Source: Prunus persica
Taxonomy: Eukaryota; Streptophyta; Magnoliopsida; Rosales; Rosaceae
Length of the DNA stretch: 64,000 bases
NCBI RefSeq assembly: GCF_000346465.2
Contig: NC_034013.1
Span: 7,574,504-7,638,503, forward strand
Direction of reading: 5' to 3'
In this document: positions 13,037 to 28,200 of the stretch, in pieces
How positions within the stretch are numbered: position 1 is the first letter of the stretch
How the letters are laid out: each line of letters opens with the position of its first letter
Notes under the pieces: generated by a model
What the model was told of the DNA's origin: nothing
Seen by the model: the letters and a program-made list of their open reading frames with translations, nothing else
Database searches by the model: none
Program-made: the position numbers and the translations under genes

Positions 13037-14230
13037 TCATATTATGATGTTCCCCAAAGACTCAATCCGATAACGATTGGTCCACGAAATTGGACAATTC
13101 AGGTTCGTAAGAAGTCCATTCTGAAATGGAGCAGTTGGTGTATTGCTTAGTTCTAGTGATTTGATTTCACTCAAAACCCACCAAATGACTCCTCCGACCA
13201 TATTATGATGTTCCCCATGTTTTGGACTCAATCCGATATCGATTGGTCCATGAAATTGGACAATTTAGGTTCGTACGAAGTTCGTTCAAAAATGGTGTGC
13301 TTGGTGTATTGCATAGTTCTAGGGATTGGATTTCACTCAAAACTAACCAAATGATTCCTCCCACTATATTTTGATGTTCCCCATGCCTCGGACTCAATCC
13401 GATATCTATTGGTCCATGAAATTGGACAATTCAGGTTCGTATGAAGTTCGTTCAGAAATCGGGTGGTTGGGGAATTGCATAGTTCTAGAGATTGGATTTC
13501 ACTCAAAACACACCAATTGACTCCTCCCAACATATTATGATGGTCCCCAAGTTTTGGACTCAATCCGATATCGATTAGTCCCTGAAATTGGACAATTCAG
13601 GTTCGTAAGAAGTTCATTCTGAAATGGAGCGGTTGGTGTATTGCCTAGTTCTAGTGATTGGATTTCACTCAAAACCCACCAAATGACTCCTCCGACAATA
13701 TTATGATGTTCCCCATGTTTTGGACTCAATCCGATATCGATTGGTCCACGAAATTGGACAATTTAGGTTCGTACGAAGTTCGTTCGAAAATGGTGTGGTT
13801 GGTGTATTGCATAGTTCTAGAGATTGGATTTCACTCAAAACCAACCAAATGACTCCTCCCACCATATTTTGATGTTCCCCATGCCTCGTACTCAATCCGA
13901 TATCTATTGGTCCACAAAATTGGACAATTCAGGTTCGTATGAAGTTCGTTCAGAAATCGGGTGGTTGGGGTATTGCATAGTTCTAAAGATTGGATTTCAC
14001 TCAAAACACACCAAACGATTCCTCCCAACATATTATGATGTTCCCCAAGTTTGGGACTTGATCCGATAACGATTGGTCCATGAAATTGGACAATTCAGGT
14101 TCGTAAAAAGTTCATTCTGAAATGGGGCGGTTGGTGTATTGCCTAGTTTTAGTGATTGGATTTCACTCAGAACCCACCAAATGACTCCTTCCACCATATT
14201 ATGTTGTTCCCCAAGTTGTGGACTCAATTC
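13037..14230. repeat. Trimeric higher-order repeat, 498-bp unit
   Basis: Three monomer types recur in fixed order every 498 bp (13037, 13535, 14033; likewise 13203 and 13701; 13333 and 13831). Type 1 has GTTCTAGTGATTGG followed by CCCATGTTTTGG. Type 2 has AAACTAACC or AAACCAACC followed by CCCATGCCTCG and TCTATTGG. Type 3 has CGGGTGGTTGGGG, AAAACACACC and CCTCCCAACATATTATGATG. About 2.4 units are present. Confidence 0.88.
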
Positions 14231-14639
14231 TATATCGATTGGTCCATGAAATTAGACAATTCAGGTTAGTACGAAGTTCGTTGTGAAATGGAGTGGTCGG
14301 TGTATTGCATAATTTTAGCCATTGGATTTCACTCAAAAGTCACCAAATGACTCCACCCACCATATTATCATGTTCCCCAAGTTTTGCACTGAATCTGATA
14401 TCGATTGGTCCACGAAATTGGACAATTCAGGTTCATACGAAGGCGTTATGAAATGGAGTGGTTGGTGTATTGCATAGTTCGAGCCATTGGATTTCACTGA
14501 AAAGTCATCGAATGACTCCACCCACCATATTATGTTGTTCCCCAAGTTTTGGACTCAATCCGATATCGATTGGTCCATGAAATTGGACAATTCAGGTTTG
14601 TATGAAGTTCCTTCTGAAATAGGGTGGTTGGTGTATTGC

Positions 14640-17600
14640 ACAGTTGTAGAGATTGGATTTCACTCAAAACCCACCAAATGACTCCTCCCACCATATTCTG
14701 ATGTTCCCCAAGTTTTGGACTCAATCCGATATCGATTGGTCCATGAAATTGGACAATTCAGGTTTGTATGAAGTTCGTTTTGAAATAGGGTGGTTGGTGT
14801 ATTGCATAGTTGTAGAGATTGAATTTCACTCAAAACCAACCAAATGACTCCTCCCACCATATTATGATGTTCCCCAAGTTTTGGACTCAATCCGACATCG
14901 ATTGGTCCATGAAATTGGACAATTCAGGTTCGTACGAAGTTCATTATGAAATAGGGTGGTTGGTGTATTGCGTAGTTGTAGATATTGGAATTCACTCAAA
15001 ACCCACCAAATGACTCCTCCTATCATATTTTGGTGTTCCCCAAGTTTTGGACTCAATCCGATATCGATTGGTCCATCAAATTGGACAATTCAGGTTTGTA
15101 CGAAGTTCGTTCTAAAATGGAGTGATTGGTGTATTGCATAGTTCGAGCGATTGGATTTCACTCAAAAGTCACCAAATGACTTCACCCACCATATTATGAT
15201 GTTCCCCAAGTTTTGGACTCAATCTGATATCGATTGGTCCATGAAATTTGACAATTTAGTTTCGTACGAAGTTCGTTATGAAATGGAGTGGTTGGTGTAT
15301 TGCATAGTTGTAGAGATTGGATTTCACTCCAAACACACCAAATGACTCCTCCCTCCGTGTTATGATCTTCCCCAAGTTGTGGACTCAATCCGATATCGAT
15401 TGGTCCATGAAATTGGACAATTCAGGTTCGTACGAAGTTCATTCTGAAATGGAGTGGTTGGTGTATTGCATAGTTTTAGCCATTGGATTTCACTAAAAAG
15501 TCACCAAACGACTCGTCCCATCATATTATGATGTTCCCCAAGTTTTGGACTCAATTCGATATCGATTGGTCCATGAAATTGGACAATTCAGGTTTGTATG
15601 AAGTTCGTTCTGAAATAGGGTGGTTGGTGTATTGCATAGTTGTAGAGATTGGATTTCACTCAACACCAAGCAAATGACTCCTCCCACCGTATTATGACGT
15701 TTCCCAAGTTTTGGACTCAATCCGATATCTATTGGTCCATGAAATTGGATAATTCAGGTTCGTACGAAGTTCATTATGAAATAGGGTGGTTGGTGGATTG
15801 CGTTGTTGTAGATATTGGATTTCACTCAAAACCCACCAAATGACTCCTCCCGCTATATTATGATGTTCCCCAAGTTTTGGGCTCAATCCGATATCGATAG
15901 GTCCATGAAATTGGACAATTCAGGTTCGTAGGAAGTTCGTTCTGAAATATAGTGGTTGGTGTATTGCATAGTTCGAGCCACTGGATTTCACTCAAAAGTC
16001 ACCAAATGACTCCACCCACCATATTATGATGTTCCCCAAGTTTTGGACTCAAGCCTATATCGATTGGTCCATGAAATTGGACAATTCAGGTTCGTACGAA
16101 GTTCGTTCTGAAATGGAGTGGTTGGTGTATTGCATAGTTTTAGCCATTGGATTTCACTAAAAAGTAACCAAACGACTCGTCCCATCATATTCTGATGTTC
16201 CCCAAGCTTTGGACTCAATTCGATATCGATTGGTCCATGAAATTGGACAATTCAGGTTTGTATGAAGTTCGTTCTGAAATAGGGTGGTTGGTGTATTGCA
16301 TAGTTATAGAGATTGGATTTCACTCAAAACCCAGCAAATGACTCCTCCCACCATATTATGATGTTCCCCAAGTTTTGGACTCAATCCGATATCGATTGGT
16401 CCATGAAATTGGACAATTCAGGTTCGTACGAAGTCGTGGAATCGATNNNNNNNNNNNNNNNNNNNNNNNNNNNNNNNNNNNNNNNNNNNNNNNNNNNNNN
16501 NNNNNNNNNNNNNNNNNNNNNNNNNNNNNNNNNNNNNNNNNNNNNNGGTGTATTGCGTAGTTGTAGAGATTGGATTTCACTCAAAACCCAGCAAAATGAC
16601 TCCTCCCGCCATATTATAATGTTCCCCAAGTTTTGGACTCAATCCGATATCGATAAGTTCCATGAAATTGGACAAGTCAGGTTGGTAGGACATTCGTTTT
16701 GAATTATAGTGGTGGGTATATGGCATAGTTTGAGCCACTGATTTCCCTCCAAAGTCACCAAATGACTCCACCCACCATATTATGATGTTCCCCAAGTTTT
16801 GGACTCAATCCTATATCGATTGGTCCATGAAATTGGACAATTCAGGTTCGTACGAAGTTCATTATGAAGTAGGGTGGTTGGTGTATTGCGTTGTTGTAGA
16901 TATTGGATTTCCCTCAAAACCCACCAAATGACTCCTCCCGCCATATTATGATGTTCCCCAAGTTTTGGATTCAATCTGATATCGATTGGTCCATGAAATT
17001 GGACAATTCAGGTTTCTAGGAAGTTCGTTATGAAATATAGTGGTTGGTGTATTGCATAGTTCGAGCCACTGGATTTCACTAAAAAGTCACCAAATGACTC
17101 CACCCACCATATTATGATGTTCCCCAAGTTTTGGACTCAATCCTATATCGATTGGTCCACGAACTTGGACAATTCAGGTTCGTATGAAGTTCGTTATGAA
17201 ATGGAGTGGTTGGTGTATTGCGTAGTTGTAGATATTGGATTTCACTCAAAACCCACCAAATGACTCCTCCCGCCATATTATGATGTTCCCCAAGTTTTGG
17301 ACTCAATCCGATATCGATAAGTCCATGAATTGGACAAGTCAGGTTCGTAGGACATTCGTTCTGAAATATAGTGGTTGGTATATTGCATAGTTCGAGCCAC
17401 TGGTTTCCCTCCAAAGTCACCAAATGACTCCACCCACCATATTATGATGTTCCCCAAGTTTTGGACTCAATCCTATATCGATTGGTCCATGAAATTGGAC
17501 AATTCAGGTTCGTACGAAGTTCGTTCTGAAATGGAGTGGTTGGTGTATTGCATAGTTTTAGCCATTGGATTTCACTAAAAAGTCACCAAACGACTCGTCC

Positions 17601-19260
17601 CATCATATTATGATGTTCCCCAAGTTTTGGACTCAATTTGATATCGATTGGTCCATGAAATTGGACAATTCAGGTTTGTATGAAGTTCGTTCTAAAATAG
17701 GGTGGTTGGTGTATTGCATAGTTGTAGAGATTGGATTTCACTCAAAACCCACCGAATGACTCCTCCCACCATATTATGATGCTCCCCAAGTTTTGGACTC
17801 AATCCGATATCGATTGGTCCATGAAATTGGACAATTCAGGTTCGTACGAAGTTCATTATGAAATAGGGTGGTTGGTGTATTGCGTTGTTGTAGATATTGG
17901 ATTTCACTCAAAACCCACCAAATGGCTCCTCCCACCATATTATGATGTTCCCCAAGTTTTGGACTCAATCCGATATCGATTCGTCCATGAAATTGGACAA
18001 TTCAGGTCCGTAGGAAGTTCGTTCTGAAATGGAGTGGTTAGTGTATTGTATAGTTCGAGCCACTGGATTTCACTCAAAATTCACCAAATGACTCCACCCA
18101 CCATATTATGATGTTCACCAAGTTTTGGACTCAATCCTATATCGATTGGTCCACGAAATTGGACAATTCCGGTTCGTACGATGGTCGTTATGAAATGGAG
18201 TGGTTGGTGTGTTGCGTAGTTCGAGCCATTGGATTTCACTCAAAAGTCATCGAAGGACTCCACCCACCATATTATGTTGTTCCCCAAGTTTTGGACTCAA
18301 TCCAATATCGATTGGTCCATGAAATTGGACAATTCAGGTTCCTACGAAGTTCGTTATGAAATGGAGTGGTTGGTGTGCATAGTTCGAGCCATTGGATTTC
18401 ACTCAAAAGTCACCAAAGGACTCCACCCACCATATTATGATGTTCCCCAAGTTTTGGACTCAATCCAATATCGATTGGTCCATGAAATTGGACAATTCAG
18501 GTTTATACGAAGTTCGTTCTGAAATAGGGTGGTTGGTGTATTGCATAGTTGTAGAGATTGGATTTCACTCAAAACCCACTAAATAACTCCTCCCACCATA
18601 TTATGATGTTTTGGACTCAATCCGATATCGATTGGTCTATGAAATTGGACAATTCAGGTTCGTACGAAGTTCGTTCTAAAATGAAGTAGTTGGTGTATTG
18701 CATAGTTCGAGCCATTGGATTTCACTCAAAAGTCACCAAATGACTCCACCCACCATATTATGATTTTCCCCAAGTTTTGGACTCAATCTGATATCGATTG
18801 GTCCATGAAATTGGACAATTCAGGTTTGTATGAAGTTCGTTCTGAAATAGGGTGGTTGGTGTATTGCATAGTTGTAGAGATTGGATTTCACTCAAAACCC
18901 ACCAAATGACTCCTCCCACGATATTATGATGTTTCCCAAGTTTTGGACTCAATCCGATATCGATTGGTCCATGAAATTGGACAATTCAGGTTCGTACGAA
19001 GTTCATTATGAAATAGGGTGGTTGTTGTATTGCGTAGTTGTAGATATTGGATTTCACTCAAAACCCACCAATTGACTCCTCGCACCGTATTATGATGTTC
19101 CCGAAGTTTTAGACTCAATCCGATATTGATTGGTCCATGAAATTGGACAATTCAGGTTCGTACGAAGTTCGTTCTGAATATGGAGTGGTTGGTGGTTTGC
19201 AAAGTTTTAGCCATTGGATTTCACTATAAAGTCACCAAACGACTCTTCCCATCATATTAT
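14640..19260. repeat. Tetrameric higher-order repeat region, 664-bp unit
   Basis: Four types recur in order: W (TTTTAGCCATTGG, CACTAAAAAGTCACC, GACTCGTCCCATC), X (GTTGTAGAGATTGG after AAATAGGGTGG), Y (GTTGTAGATATTGG after GTTCATTATG) and Z (GTTCGAGCCACTGG, AAAAGTCACC, ACTCCACCC). W-X-Y-Z appears from about 15480, W-X again from 16147 (exactly 664 bp later) until the N gap, and W-X-Y-Z from 17565. Flanking stretches contain rearranged subsets, such as X-Y-W near 18881-19260 and repeated Z near 18063-18400. The sequence gap interrupts the block. Confidence 0.85.
16447..16546. other. Assembly gap of 100 N
   Basis: Exactly 100 unknown bases inside the most homogeneous part of the array. A round 100 is the usual placeholder for a gap of unknown size, so the true number of monomers here is unknown. 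The left edge (GAAGTCGTGGAATCGAT) departs from the monomer just before the gap, which suggests a low-quality contig end. Confidence 0.99.
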
Positions 19261-22200
19261 GATGTTCCCCAAGTTTTAGACTCAATCCGATGTCGATTGG
19301 TCCATGAAATTGGGTAATTCAGGTTCGTACGAAGTTCGTTCTAAAATGGAGCGGTTGGTGCATGGCAAAGTTCTAGGGATTGAATTTCACTCAAAACCAA
19401 CCAAATGACTCCTTGCACCGTATTGTTATGTTCCCCAAGTTTTGGGCTCAATCCGATATCGATTGGTCCGTGAAATCGGACAATTCAAGTTCATATGAAG
19501 TTCGTTCTGAAATGGAGTGGTTTTTCTATTGCATAGTTGTTGGGATTGGATTTCACTCAAAACCCAGCAAATGACTCCTCCCACCGTATTATGATGTTCC
19601 CCAAGTTTTGGAATGAATCCGATATCGATTGGTGCATGAAATTGGACAATTCAGGTTCGTACGAAGTTCGTTCTCTAATGGAGTGGTTGGTGTATTGCAA
19701 AGTTATAGAGATTGGATTTCACTCAAAACTCACCAAATGACTCCACCCATAACATTATTATGTCCCCAACTTTTGGACTCAATCCGATATCGATTGGTCC
19801 ATGAAGTTGGACAATTCAGGTTCGTATGAAGTTCGTTCTGAAATGGAGTAGTTGGTGTATTGCGTAGTTTTAGCCATTCGATTTCAGTCAAAACTCACCA
19901 AATGACTCCTCCCACAACATTATGATGTTCCCCAAGTTTTGAACTCAGTCCGATATCGATTGTTCCTTGAAATTGGACAATTCATGTTCGTGCGAAGTTC
20001 GTTCTAAAATAGAGTGGTTGGTGGATTGCATAGTTCAAGAGATTGGATTACAATCAAAACCCGCCAAATGTAATTTCTCACCATATTATGATATTCCTCA
20101 AGTTTTCGACTGAATCCGATATCAACGGGTCCATGAAATCGGACAAGTCAGAGTCGTACGAAGTTCGTTCCAAACTGGAGTGGTTGGTGTATTGCATAGT
20201 TTTAGCCATTGCATTTCACTCCAAACTCACCAAATGACTCCTCCCACGATATTATGATGTTCCCAAAGTATTGGACTCAATCTGATACCGATTGGTCCAT
20301 GAAATTAGACAATTCAAGTTCGTACGAACTTCGTTCTGAAATGGCGTGTTTGGTGTATTGCCTAGTTTTAGCCATTGGATTTCATTCAGAACTCACCAAA
20401 TGACTCCTCCCACAACATTATGATGTTCCCCAAGTTTTGGACCCAATCCGATATTGATAGGTCCGTGAAATTGGACAATTCTGGTTCGTACGAAGTTCAT
20501 TCTGAAATGTAGTGGTTGGTGTATTGCATAGTTCTAGCGATTGGATTTCACCCAAAACCCACCAAATGACTTCTCCACAACATTATGATGCTCCCCAAAT
20601 TTTGGACTCTATCCGAAATCGACTGGTCCATGACGTTGGATAATTCAAGTTCGTACGAAATTCGTTCTGAGATGGAGTGGTTGGTGTATTGCATAGTTTT
20701 AGAGATTGGATTTCACTCAAAACCCACCAAATGACTCGTCCGACCATATTATGATGTTCCCCAGGCTTCGGACTCAACCCGAGATCGACTGGTCCATGAA
20801 ATTGGACAACTCAAGTTCGTACGATGTTCGTTCCCTGATGGAGTGGTTGTTATATTTCATAGTTTTTGCAATTCGATTTCACTAAAGTCTCACCAAATGA
20901 CTCCTCCCACCACATTATGATGTTCCCCAAGTTTTGGACTCAATCCGATATCGATTGGTCCATGAAATCTGACAATTCAGGTTGGTACGAAGTTCGTTAT
21001 GAAATGGAGTGGTTGGTGTATTGCACTGTTTTAGCCATTTGATTTCGCTCAAAACTCACCAAATGACTCGTCCCACCATATTATGTTGTTCCCCAAGCTT
21101 CGGACTCAATCCGATATCGATTGGTCCATAAAATTGGACAATTCAATTTCATACGAAGTTCGTTCTGAAATGGAGTGGTTGGTGTATTGCATTGTTTTAG
21201 CCATTTGATTTCTCTCAGTACTCACCAAATGACTCCTCCCACCATATTATGATGTTCCCCACGTTTTGGACTCAATCCGATATCGATTGGTCCATGAAAT
21301 TGGACAATTCAGGTTCGTACGAAGTTCGTTTCAAATGGAGTGGTTGGTGTGTTGCATTGTTTTAGCCACTAGATTTCACTCAAAACTCACCCAATCACTC
21401 CTCCCACAACATTATGATGTTCCCCTAGTTTTGGACTCAATCCGATATCGATTGGTCCATGAAATTGGACAATTCAGGTTCGTTCGAAGTTCATTATGAA
21501 AGGGAGTGGTTAGTGTATTGCATAGTTTTAGCCATTGAATTTCACCCAAAAGTCACCAAATGACTCGTCTGACAATGTTATGATGTTCCCCGGTTTTGGA
21601 CTCAATTCGATATCGATTGGTACATGAAATTTGACAATTCAGGTTCGTACGAAGTTTGTTCTGAAATGCAGTGGTTCGTTTATTGCATAGTTCTAGAGAT
21701 TGGATTTCACTCATAACCATCCAAATGACTCCTCCCATCATATTATGACGTTCCCCAATTTGTGGACTCAATCCGATATCGATTGGTCCACGAAATTGGA
21801 CAATTCAGGTTCGTACGAAGTTCGTTAAGAAATGAAATGGTTGGGGTATTGCATAAGTTTACCAACTGGATTCCACTCAAAACTCTACAAATGACTCCTC
21901 CCACAACATTATGATATTCCCCAAGTCTTGGACTCAATCCAATATCAATTGGTCCATGAAATTGGACAATTTCGGTTCGTACGAAGTTCGTTTTGAAAAG
22001 GAGTGGTTGGTGCATTGCATAGTTTTAGCCAGTGCATTTCACTCAAAACTTACCGAATGACTCCTCCCACAACATGATGATGTTCTGCAAGCTCTGGACT
22101 CAATCCAATATCGATTTGTCCATGAAATTGGACACTTCAGGATCGTACGAAGTTCGTTCTAAAATGGGGTGGTTGGTGTAACGCATAGCTGTACAGATTG

Positions 22201-25200
22201 GATTTCACTCAAAACCAACCAAATGACTCCTCCCACCATATTTTGATGTTCCCAAAGCTTCGGACTCAATCCAATATCGATTGGTCCATGAAATTGGACA
22301 ATTCTGGTTCATACGAAGTTCGTTCTGAAAAATGGAGTGGTTGGTGTATTGTATAGTTCTAGGGATTGGATTTCACTCAAAACTCACCAAATGACTCCTC
22401 CCACAACATTATAATGTCCCCTTTGTTTTGGACTCAATCTGATATCAATTGGTTCATGAAATTGGGCAATGTAGGTGCGTACGTAGTTCGTTCTGAAACG
22501 GAGTGGTTGGTGTATTGCATAGTTCTACAGATTGAATTTCACTCAAAACCCACCAAATGACCCCTCCCACCATATTATGATGTGCCCTAAGTTTTTGGCT
22601 CAATCCGATATCGATTGGTCCATGAAATTGGACAATTCAGGGTTGTACGAGGTCCATTCTAAAATGGAGTGGTTGGTGTATAGCAAACTTCTAGATATTG
22701 TATTTCGCTCAAAACCCACGAAATGACTCCTCCCACCATATTATGATGTTCCCCAAGTTTTGGACTCGATTCGATATCGATTGGTCCATGAAATTGGACA
22801 ATTCAGGTTTGTACGAAGTTCGTTCTAAAATGGGGTGGTTGGAGTATTGTATAGTTCTAGAGATTGGATTTCACTCAAAACCCACCAAATAAATCCTCCC
22901 ACCATATTACGCTGTTCCCCATGTTCTGGACTCAATCCGATATCGATTGGTCCATGAAATTGGACAATTCAAGTTCGTACGAAGTTCGTTCTGAAATGGA
23001 GTGGTTGGTGTATTGCATAATTCTGGGGATTGGATTTCACTCAAACACCAAATGACTCCTCCCCCCATATGACGATGTTCCCCAAGTTTTGACCTCAATC
23101 TGATATCGATTGGTCCTTGAAATCGGACCATTCAGAGTCGTACGAAGTTCTTTCTGAAATGGAGCGGTTGGTGTATTGCATAGTTTTAGCCATTGGATTT
23201 CGCTCAAAACCCAGCAAATGATTCCTCCCACCATATCATGATGTTCCTCAAGTTTTGGACTCAATCCGATATCGACTAGTCCATGAAATTGGACAATTCA
23301 GGTTCGTATGAAGTCGTTTTGAAATGGAGTGGTTGGTGTATTGCGTAGTTCTAGAGATTGGATTTCACTCAAAACCAACCAAATGACTCCTCCCACCATA
23401 TTTTGATGTTCTGCATGCTTCGGACTCAATCCGATATCGATTGGTCCCTGAAATTGGACAATTAAGTTCGTATGAAGTTCGTTCTGAAATGGAGTGGTTA
23501 GTGTATTGCACAGTTCTAGAGATTGGATTTCACTCAAAACCCACCAAATGACTCCTCGCATCATATTATGATGTTCTCCAAGCTTCGGACTCAATCTGAT
23601 ATCGATTGGTCCCTGAAATTGGACAATTCAAGTTCGTATGAAGTTCGTTCAAAAATGGAGTGGTTGGTGTATTGCACAGTTCTAGAGATTGGATTTCACT
23701 CAAAACCCACCATATGACTCCTCCCATCATATTATGATGTTCCCCAAGTTTTAGACTCAATCCGATATCGTTTGGTCTATGAAATTGGACAATTCAGGTT
23801 CGGACAAAGTTCATTATGAAATGGAGTGGTTGGTGTATTGCATAGGTCTAGAGATTGGATTCCACTAAAAACCCAACAAATGACTCATCCCACCATGTTA
23901 TAATTTTCCCCAAGTTTTAGACTCAATCCGATATCGGTTCGTCTATGAAATCGGACCATTCAGAGTCGTACGATGTTCGTTCTTAAATGGAATGGTTGGT
24001 GTATTGCATAGTTTTAGCCATCGGATTTCATTCAAAACTCACCAAATGACTCCTCCCTCCATATTATGATGTTCCCCCAGTTTTGGACTCAATCCGATAT
24101 CGATTGGTCCATGAAATTGGACAATTCAGGTTCGTATGAAGTTCATTCTGAAATGGAGTGGTAGGTGTATTGCCTAGATCTAGATTTTGGATTTCACTCA
24201 AAACCCACCAAATGACACCTCCCACCATATTATGACGTTCCCCAAGCTTTGGGCACACTCCGATATCGATTGTTCCCTGAAATTGGACACTTCCGGTTCG
24301 TACGAAGTTCGTTCTAAAATGAAGTGGTTGGGGTATTGCATAGTTCTAGAGATTGGATTTCACTCAAAACCAACCAAATGACTCCTCCCACCATAGTATG
24401 ATGTTCCCCAAGTTTTGAACTCAATACGATATCGATTGGTCCATGAAATTAGGCAATTCAGGTTCGTACGAAGATCGTTCTGAAATGGAGTGGTTGGGGT
24501 ATTACATATTTTTATAGATTGGATTTCACTGAAAACCCACCAAATGACTCCTCCCACCATATTGTGATGGTCCCCAAGCTTCGGACGCAATCCGGTTTCG
24601 ATTGGTCCATGAAATTGGACACTTCAGGTATGAAGTACGTTCTGAAATGGAGTGGTTAGTGTACTGCATAGTTTTAGGGACTGGATTTCAGTCAAAACCG
24701 ACTAGATGACCCCTCCCACCGTATTATGATGTTCTCCAAGTTTTGGACGCAATCCGATATTTACTGTTCCATGAAATTGGACAATTCAGGTTCATACGAA
24801 GTTCGTTCCGAAATGGAGCAGTTGGTGTAGCACATAGTTCTAGAAATTAGATTTGACTCAAAACCCACCAAAAGACTCCTCCCTCCATACTATGATGTTC
24901 CCCAAGCTTTGGACTCACTCTGATATCGATTGGTCCTTGAAATTTGGTAATTGAGGTTCGTTCGAAGTTCGTTCTAAAATGGAGTGGTTGGTGTATTGTA
25001 TAGTTCTAGAGATTGGATTTCACTCAAAACCAACCAAATCACTCCTCCCACCATAAATCGTTGTTCCCCAAGCTTCGGACTGAATCTGATATCGATTGGT
25101 CCAAGAAATTGGACAATTCAGGTTCGTACGAAGTTCGTTCTGAAATGGAGTGGTTGGTGTTTTGCATAGTTCAAGAGATTGGATTTCACTCAAAACCGAC

Positions 25201-28200
25201 CAGATCACTCGTCCCACCATATTATGATGTTCCCCAACTTTTGGACGCAATCTGATAATTATTGGTCCAAGAAATTGGACAATTCAGGTTCGCACGAAGT
25301 TCGTTCAAAACTCACCAAATTACTCCTCCCACAACATTATGACGTTCCCCAAGTTTTAAACTCAATCCGTATCGGTCCATGAAATTGGATAATTTAGGTT
25401 CATACGAAGTTCATTCTAAAATGGAGTGGTTGGTGTACTGCATAGTTCTAGGGATTGAATTTCACTCAAAACCCACCAAATGACTCCTCCCTCCATATTA
25501 TGATGTTCCCCAAGCTTTTTGGACTCACTCCGATATCGCGTGGTCCATGAAATTGAACGATTCAGGTTCGCACGAAGTTCGTTCTAAAATGGAGTGGTTG
25601 GGTACTGCAGTGTTCTGGAGATTGGATTTCACTCAAAACCAACCAAATGACTCCTCCCACCTAATTTTGATGTTCCCCAAGGTTCGGACTCAATTCGATA
25701 TCGATCGGTCCATGAAATTAGACAATTCAGGTTCATGCGAAGTTCGTTATGAAATGGAGTGGTTGGTGTATTGCATAGTTCTAGAGATTGGATTTCACTC
25801 AAAACCCACCAAATGACTCCTCCCACCATATTATGATGTTCCCCAAGTTTTGGACTCCATCCGATATCGATTGGTCCATGAAATCGGACCATTCATAGTC
25901 GTACGAAGTTCGTTCTTAATGGAGTGGTTTGTGTATTTCATAGTTTTAGCCATTGGATTTCGCTCAAAACTCACGATATGACTCCTCCCATCATATTATG
26001 ATGTTCAGCATGTTTTGGACTCAATCCAATATCGATTAGTCCAAGAAATTGGACTATTCATGTTCGTACGAAGTTCGTTCCCTAATGGAGTGGTTGGTGT
26101 ATTGCATAGTTCTAGAGATTGGATTTCACTCAAAACCAACAAAATGACTCCTCCCACCATATTATGATGTTCCCCATGTTTTGGACTCAATCCGATATCA
26201 ATTGGTCCATGAAATCGGACGATTCAGGTTCGTACGAAGTTCGTTCTGAAATGGAGTGGTTGGTGTATTGCATAGTTTTAGCCATTGGATTTCGTTCAAT
26301 ACTCACCAAATGACTACTCCCACCATATTATGATGTTTCCCAAGTGTTGGGCTCAATCCAATATCGACTGGTCCAAGAAATTGGACAATTCAGGTTCGTA
26401 CGAAGTTCTTTCTGAAATGGAGCAGTTGGTGTAGTGCATAGTTTTAGCCATTGGATTTCTCTCAAAACTCACCAAACGACTCCTCCCACAAGATTACGAT
26501 GTTCTCTAACATTTGGGCTCAATCTGATCTCGATTGGTCCAAGAAGTTGGACTATTCATGTTGGTATAAAATTAGGTCTCTAACGGAGTGCTTCGTCTAT
26601 TTCCTAGATTTTGAGATTGGATTTCTCTTAAAACTCACCAAATGACTCCTGCCACCATATTATGATGTTCCCCAAGTTTTGGACTCACTCCGATATCGAT
26701 TGATCTATGAAATTGGACAATTCAAGTTCATACGAAGGTCGTTCTGAAATGGAGCGGTTGGTGTATTGCATAGTTCTAGAGATTGGATTTCATTCAAAAC
26801 TCACCAAATGACTCCACCCACCATATTATGATGTTCCCCATTTTTGGACACAATCCAATATCGACTGGTCCATGAAATTGGGCAATTCAGGTTCGTACGA
26901 AGGTCGTTCTGAAATGGAGCGGTTGGTTATTGCATAGTTTTAGGGAATGAATTTCATTTAAAACTCACCAAATGACTCCAGCCACCGTATTATGATGCTC
27001 CCCATGTTTTGGACACAATCCGATATCAACTGGTCCGTGAAATCAAACAATTCAGGTTCGTGCGAAGTTCGTTCTAAAATGGAGTGGTTGGTGTATAGCA
27101 TAGTTCAAGAGATTGGATTTCACTCAAAACCCACCAAATGACTCCACCCACCATTTTATGATGTTCCCAAAGTTTTGGACTCAATCCGATATCGACTAGT
27201 CCATGAAATCTGACAATTCAGGTTCGTACGAAGTTCATTCTAAAATGGAGTGGTTGGTGTATTGCACAGTTCTAGAGATTGGATTTCTCTCCAAACCCAC
27301 AAAATGACTCCTCCCACCATATTATGATGTTCCCCAAGTTTTAGACACAATCCGATATCGACTGGTCCATGAAATTGGATAATTCCGGTTCGTACGAAGT
27401 TCGTTCGAAAATGGAGTGGTTGGTGTATTGCATAGTTCTAGAGATTGGATTTCACTCAAAACCCACCAAATAACTCCTCCCACCATATTCTGTTGTTCCC
27501 CAAGTTTAGACTCAATCTGATATCGATTAGTCCATGAAATTCGACAATTCAGGTTCATACGAAGTTCGTTCTGAAATGTAGTGATTGGTGTATTGCACAA
27601 TTCTAGTGATTGGATTTCGCTTACAACCCACCAAATGACTCCTCCCCCCATATTACGATGTTCGCCAAGTTTCGGCCTCAATCTGATATCGATTGGCCCT
27701 TGAAATCGGACCATTCAGAATCGTATGAAGTTCGTTCTGAAATGTAGTGGTTGGTGTATTGCATAATTCAAGAGATCGAACTTCGCTCAAACCCACCAAA
27801 TGACTCCTCCCATCATATTATGATGTTCCTTAAGTTTTGGACTCAATCCGATATCGACTGCTCCATGAAATTGAACAATTCAGGTTCGTACGAAGTTCGT
27901 TCTGAAAAGGAGTGGTTAGTGTATAGCAAAGTTGTAGAGATTGGATATCGCTCAAAGCCCACCAAATGACTCCTCCCATAATATTATCATGTTACCGAAG
28001 TTTTGGACTCAATCCGTTATCGATTGGTCCATGAAATTGGACAATTCAGGTTCGTATAAAGTTCCTTCTCTAATGGAGTGATTTGTGTATTGCATAGCTA
28101 TAGCAATTGGATTTCATTCAAAACCCACCAAATGACTCATCCCACCGTGTTATGATCTTCCCAAAGTTGTGGACACAATCTGATATCAATGGGTTCATGG

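Larger units (their letters stand above)
10838..16446. repeat. 166-bp satellite array, block B left of the assembly gap
   Basis: Continuous 166-bp monomers from the right target duplication of the solo LTR to the N gap. This block contains clear local higher-order repeats (dimer at about 12148-12907, trimer at 13037-14230, tetramer from about 14640), so it has been amplified more recently than block A. One shortened monomer lies near 11535-11550, where GGATTTCAC joins directly to CATATTATG. No gene. Confidence 0.97.
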
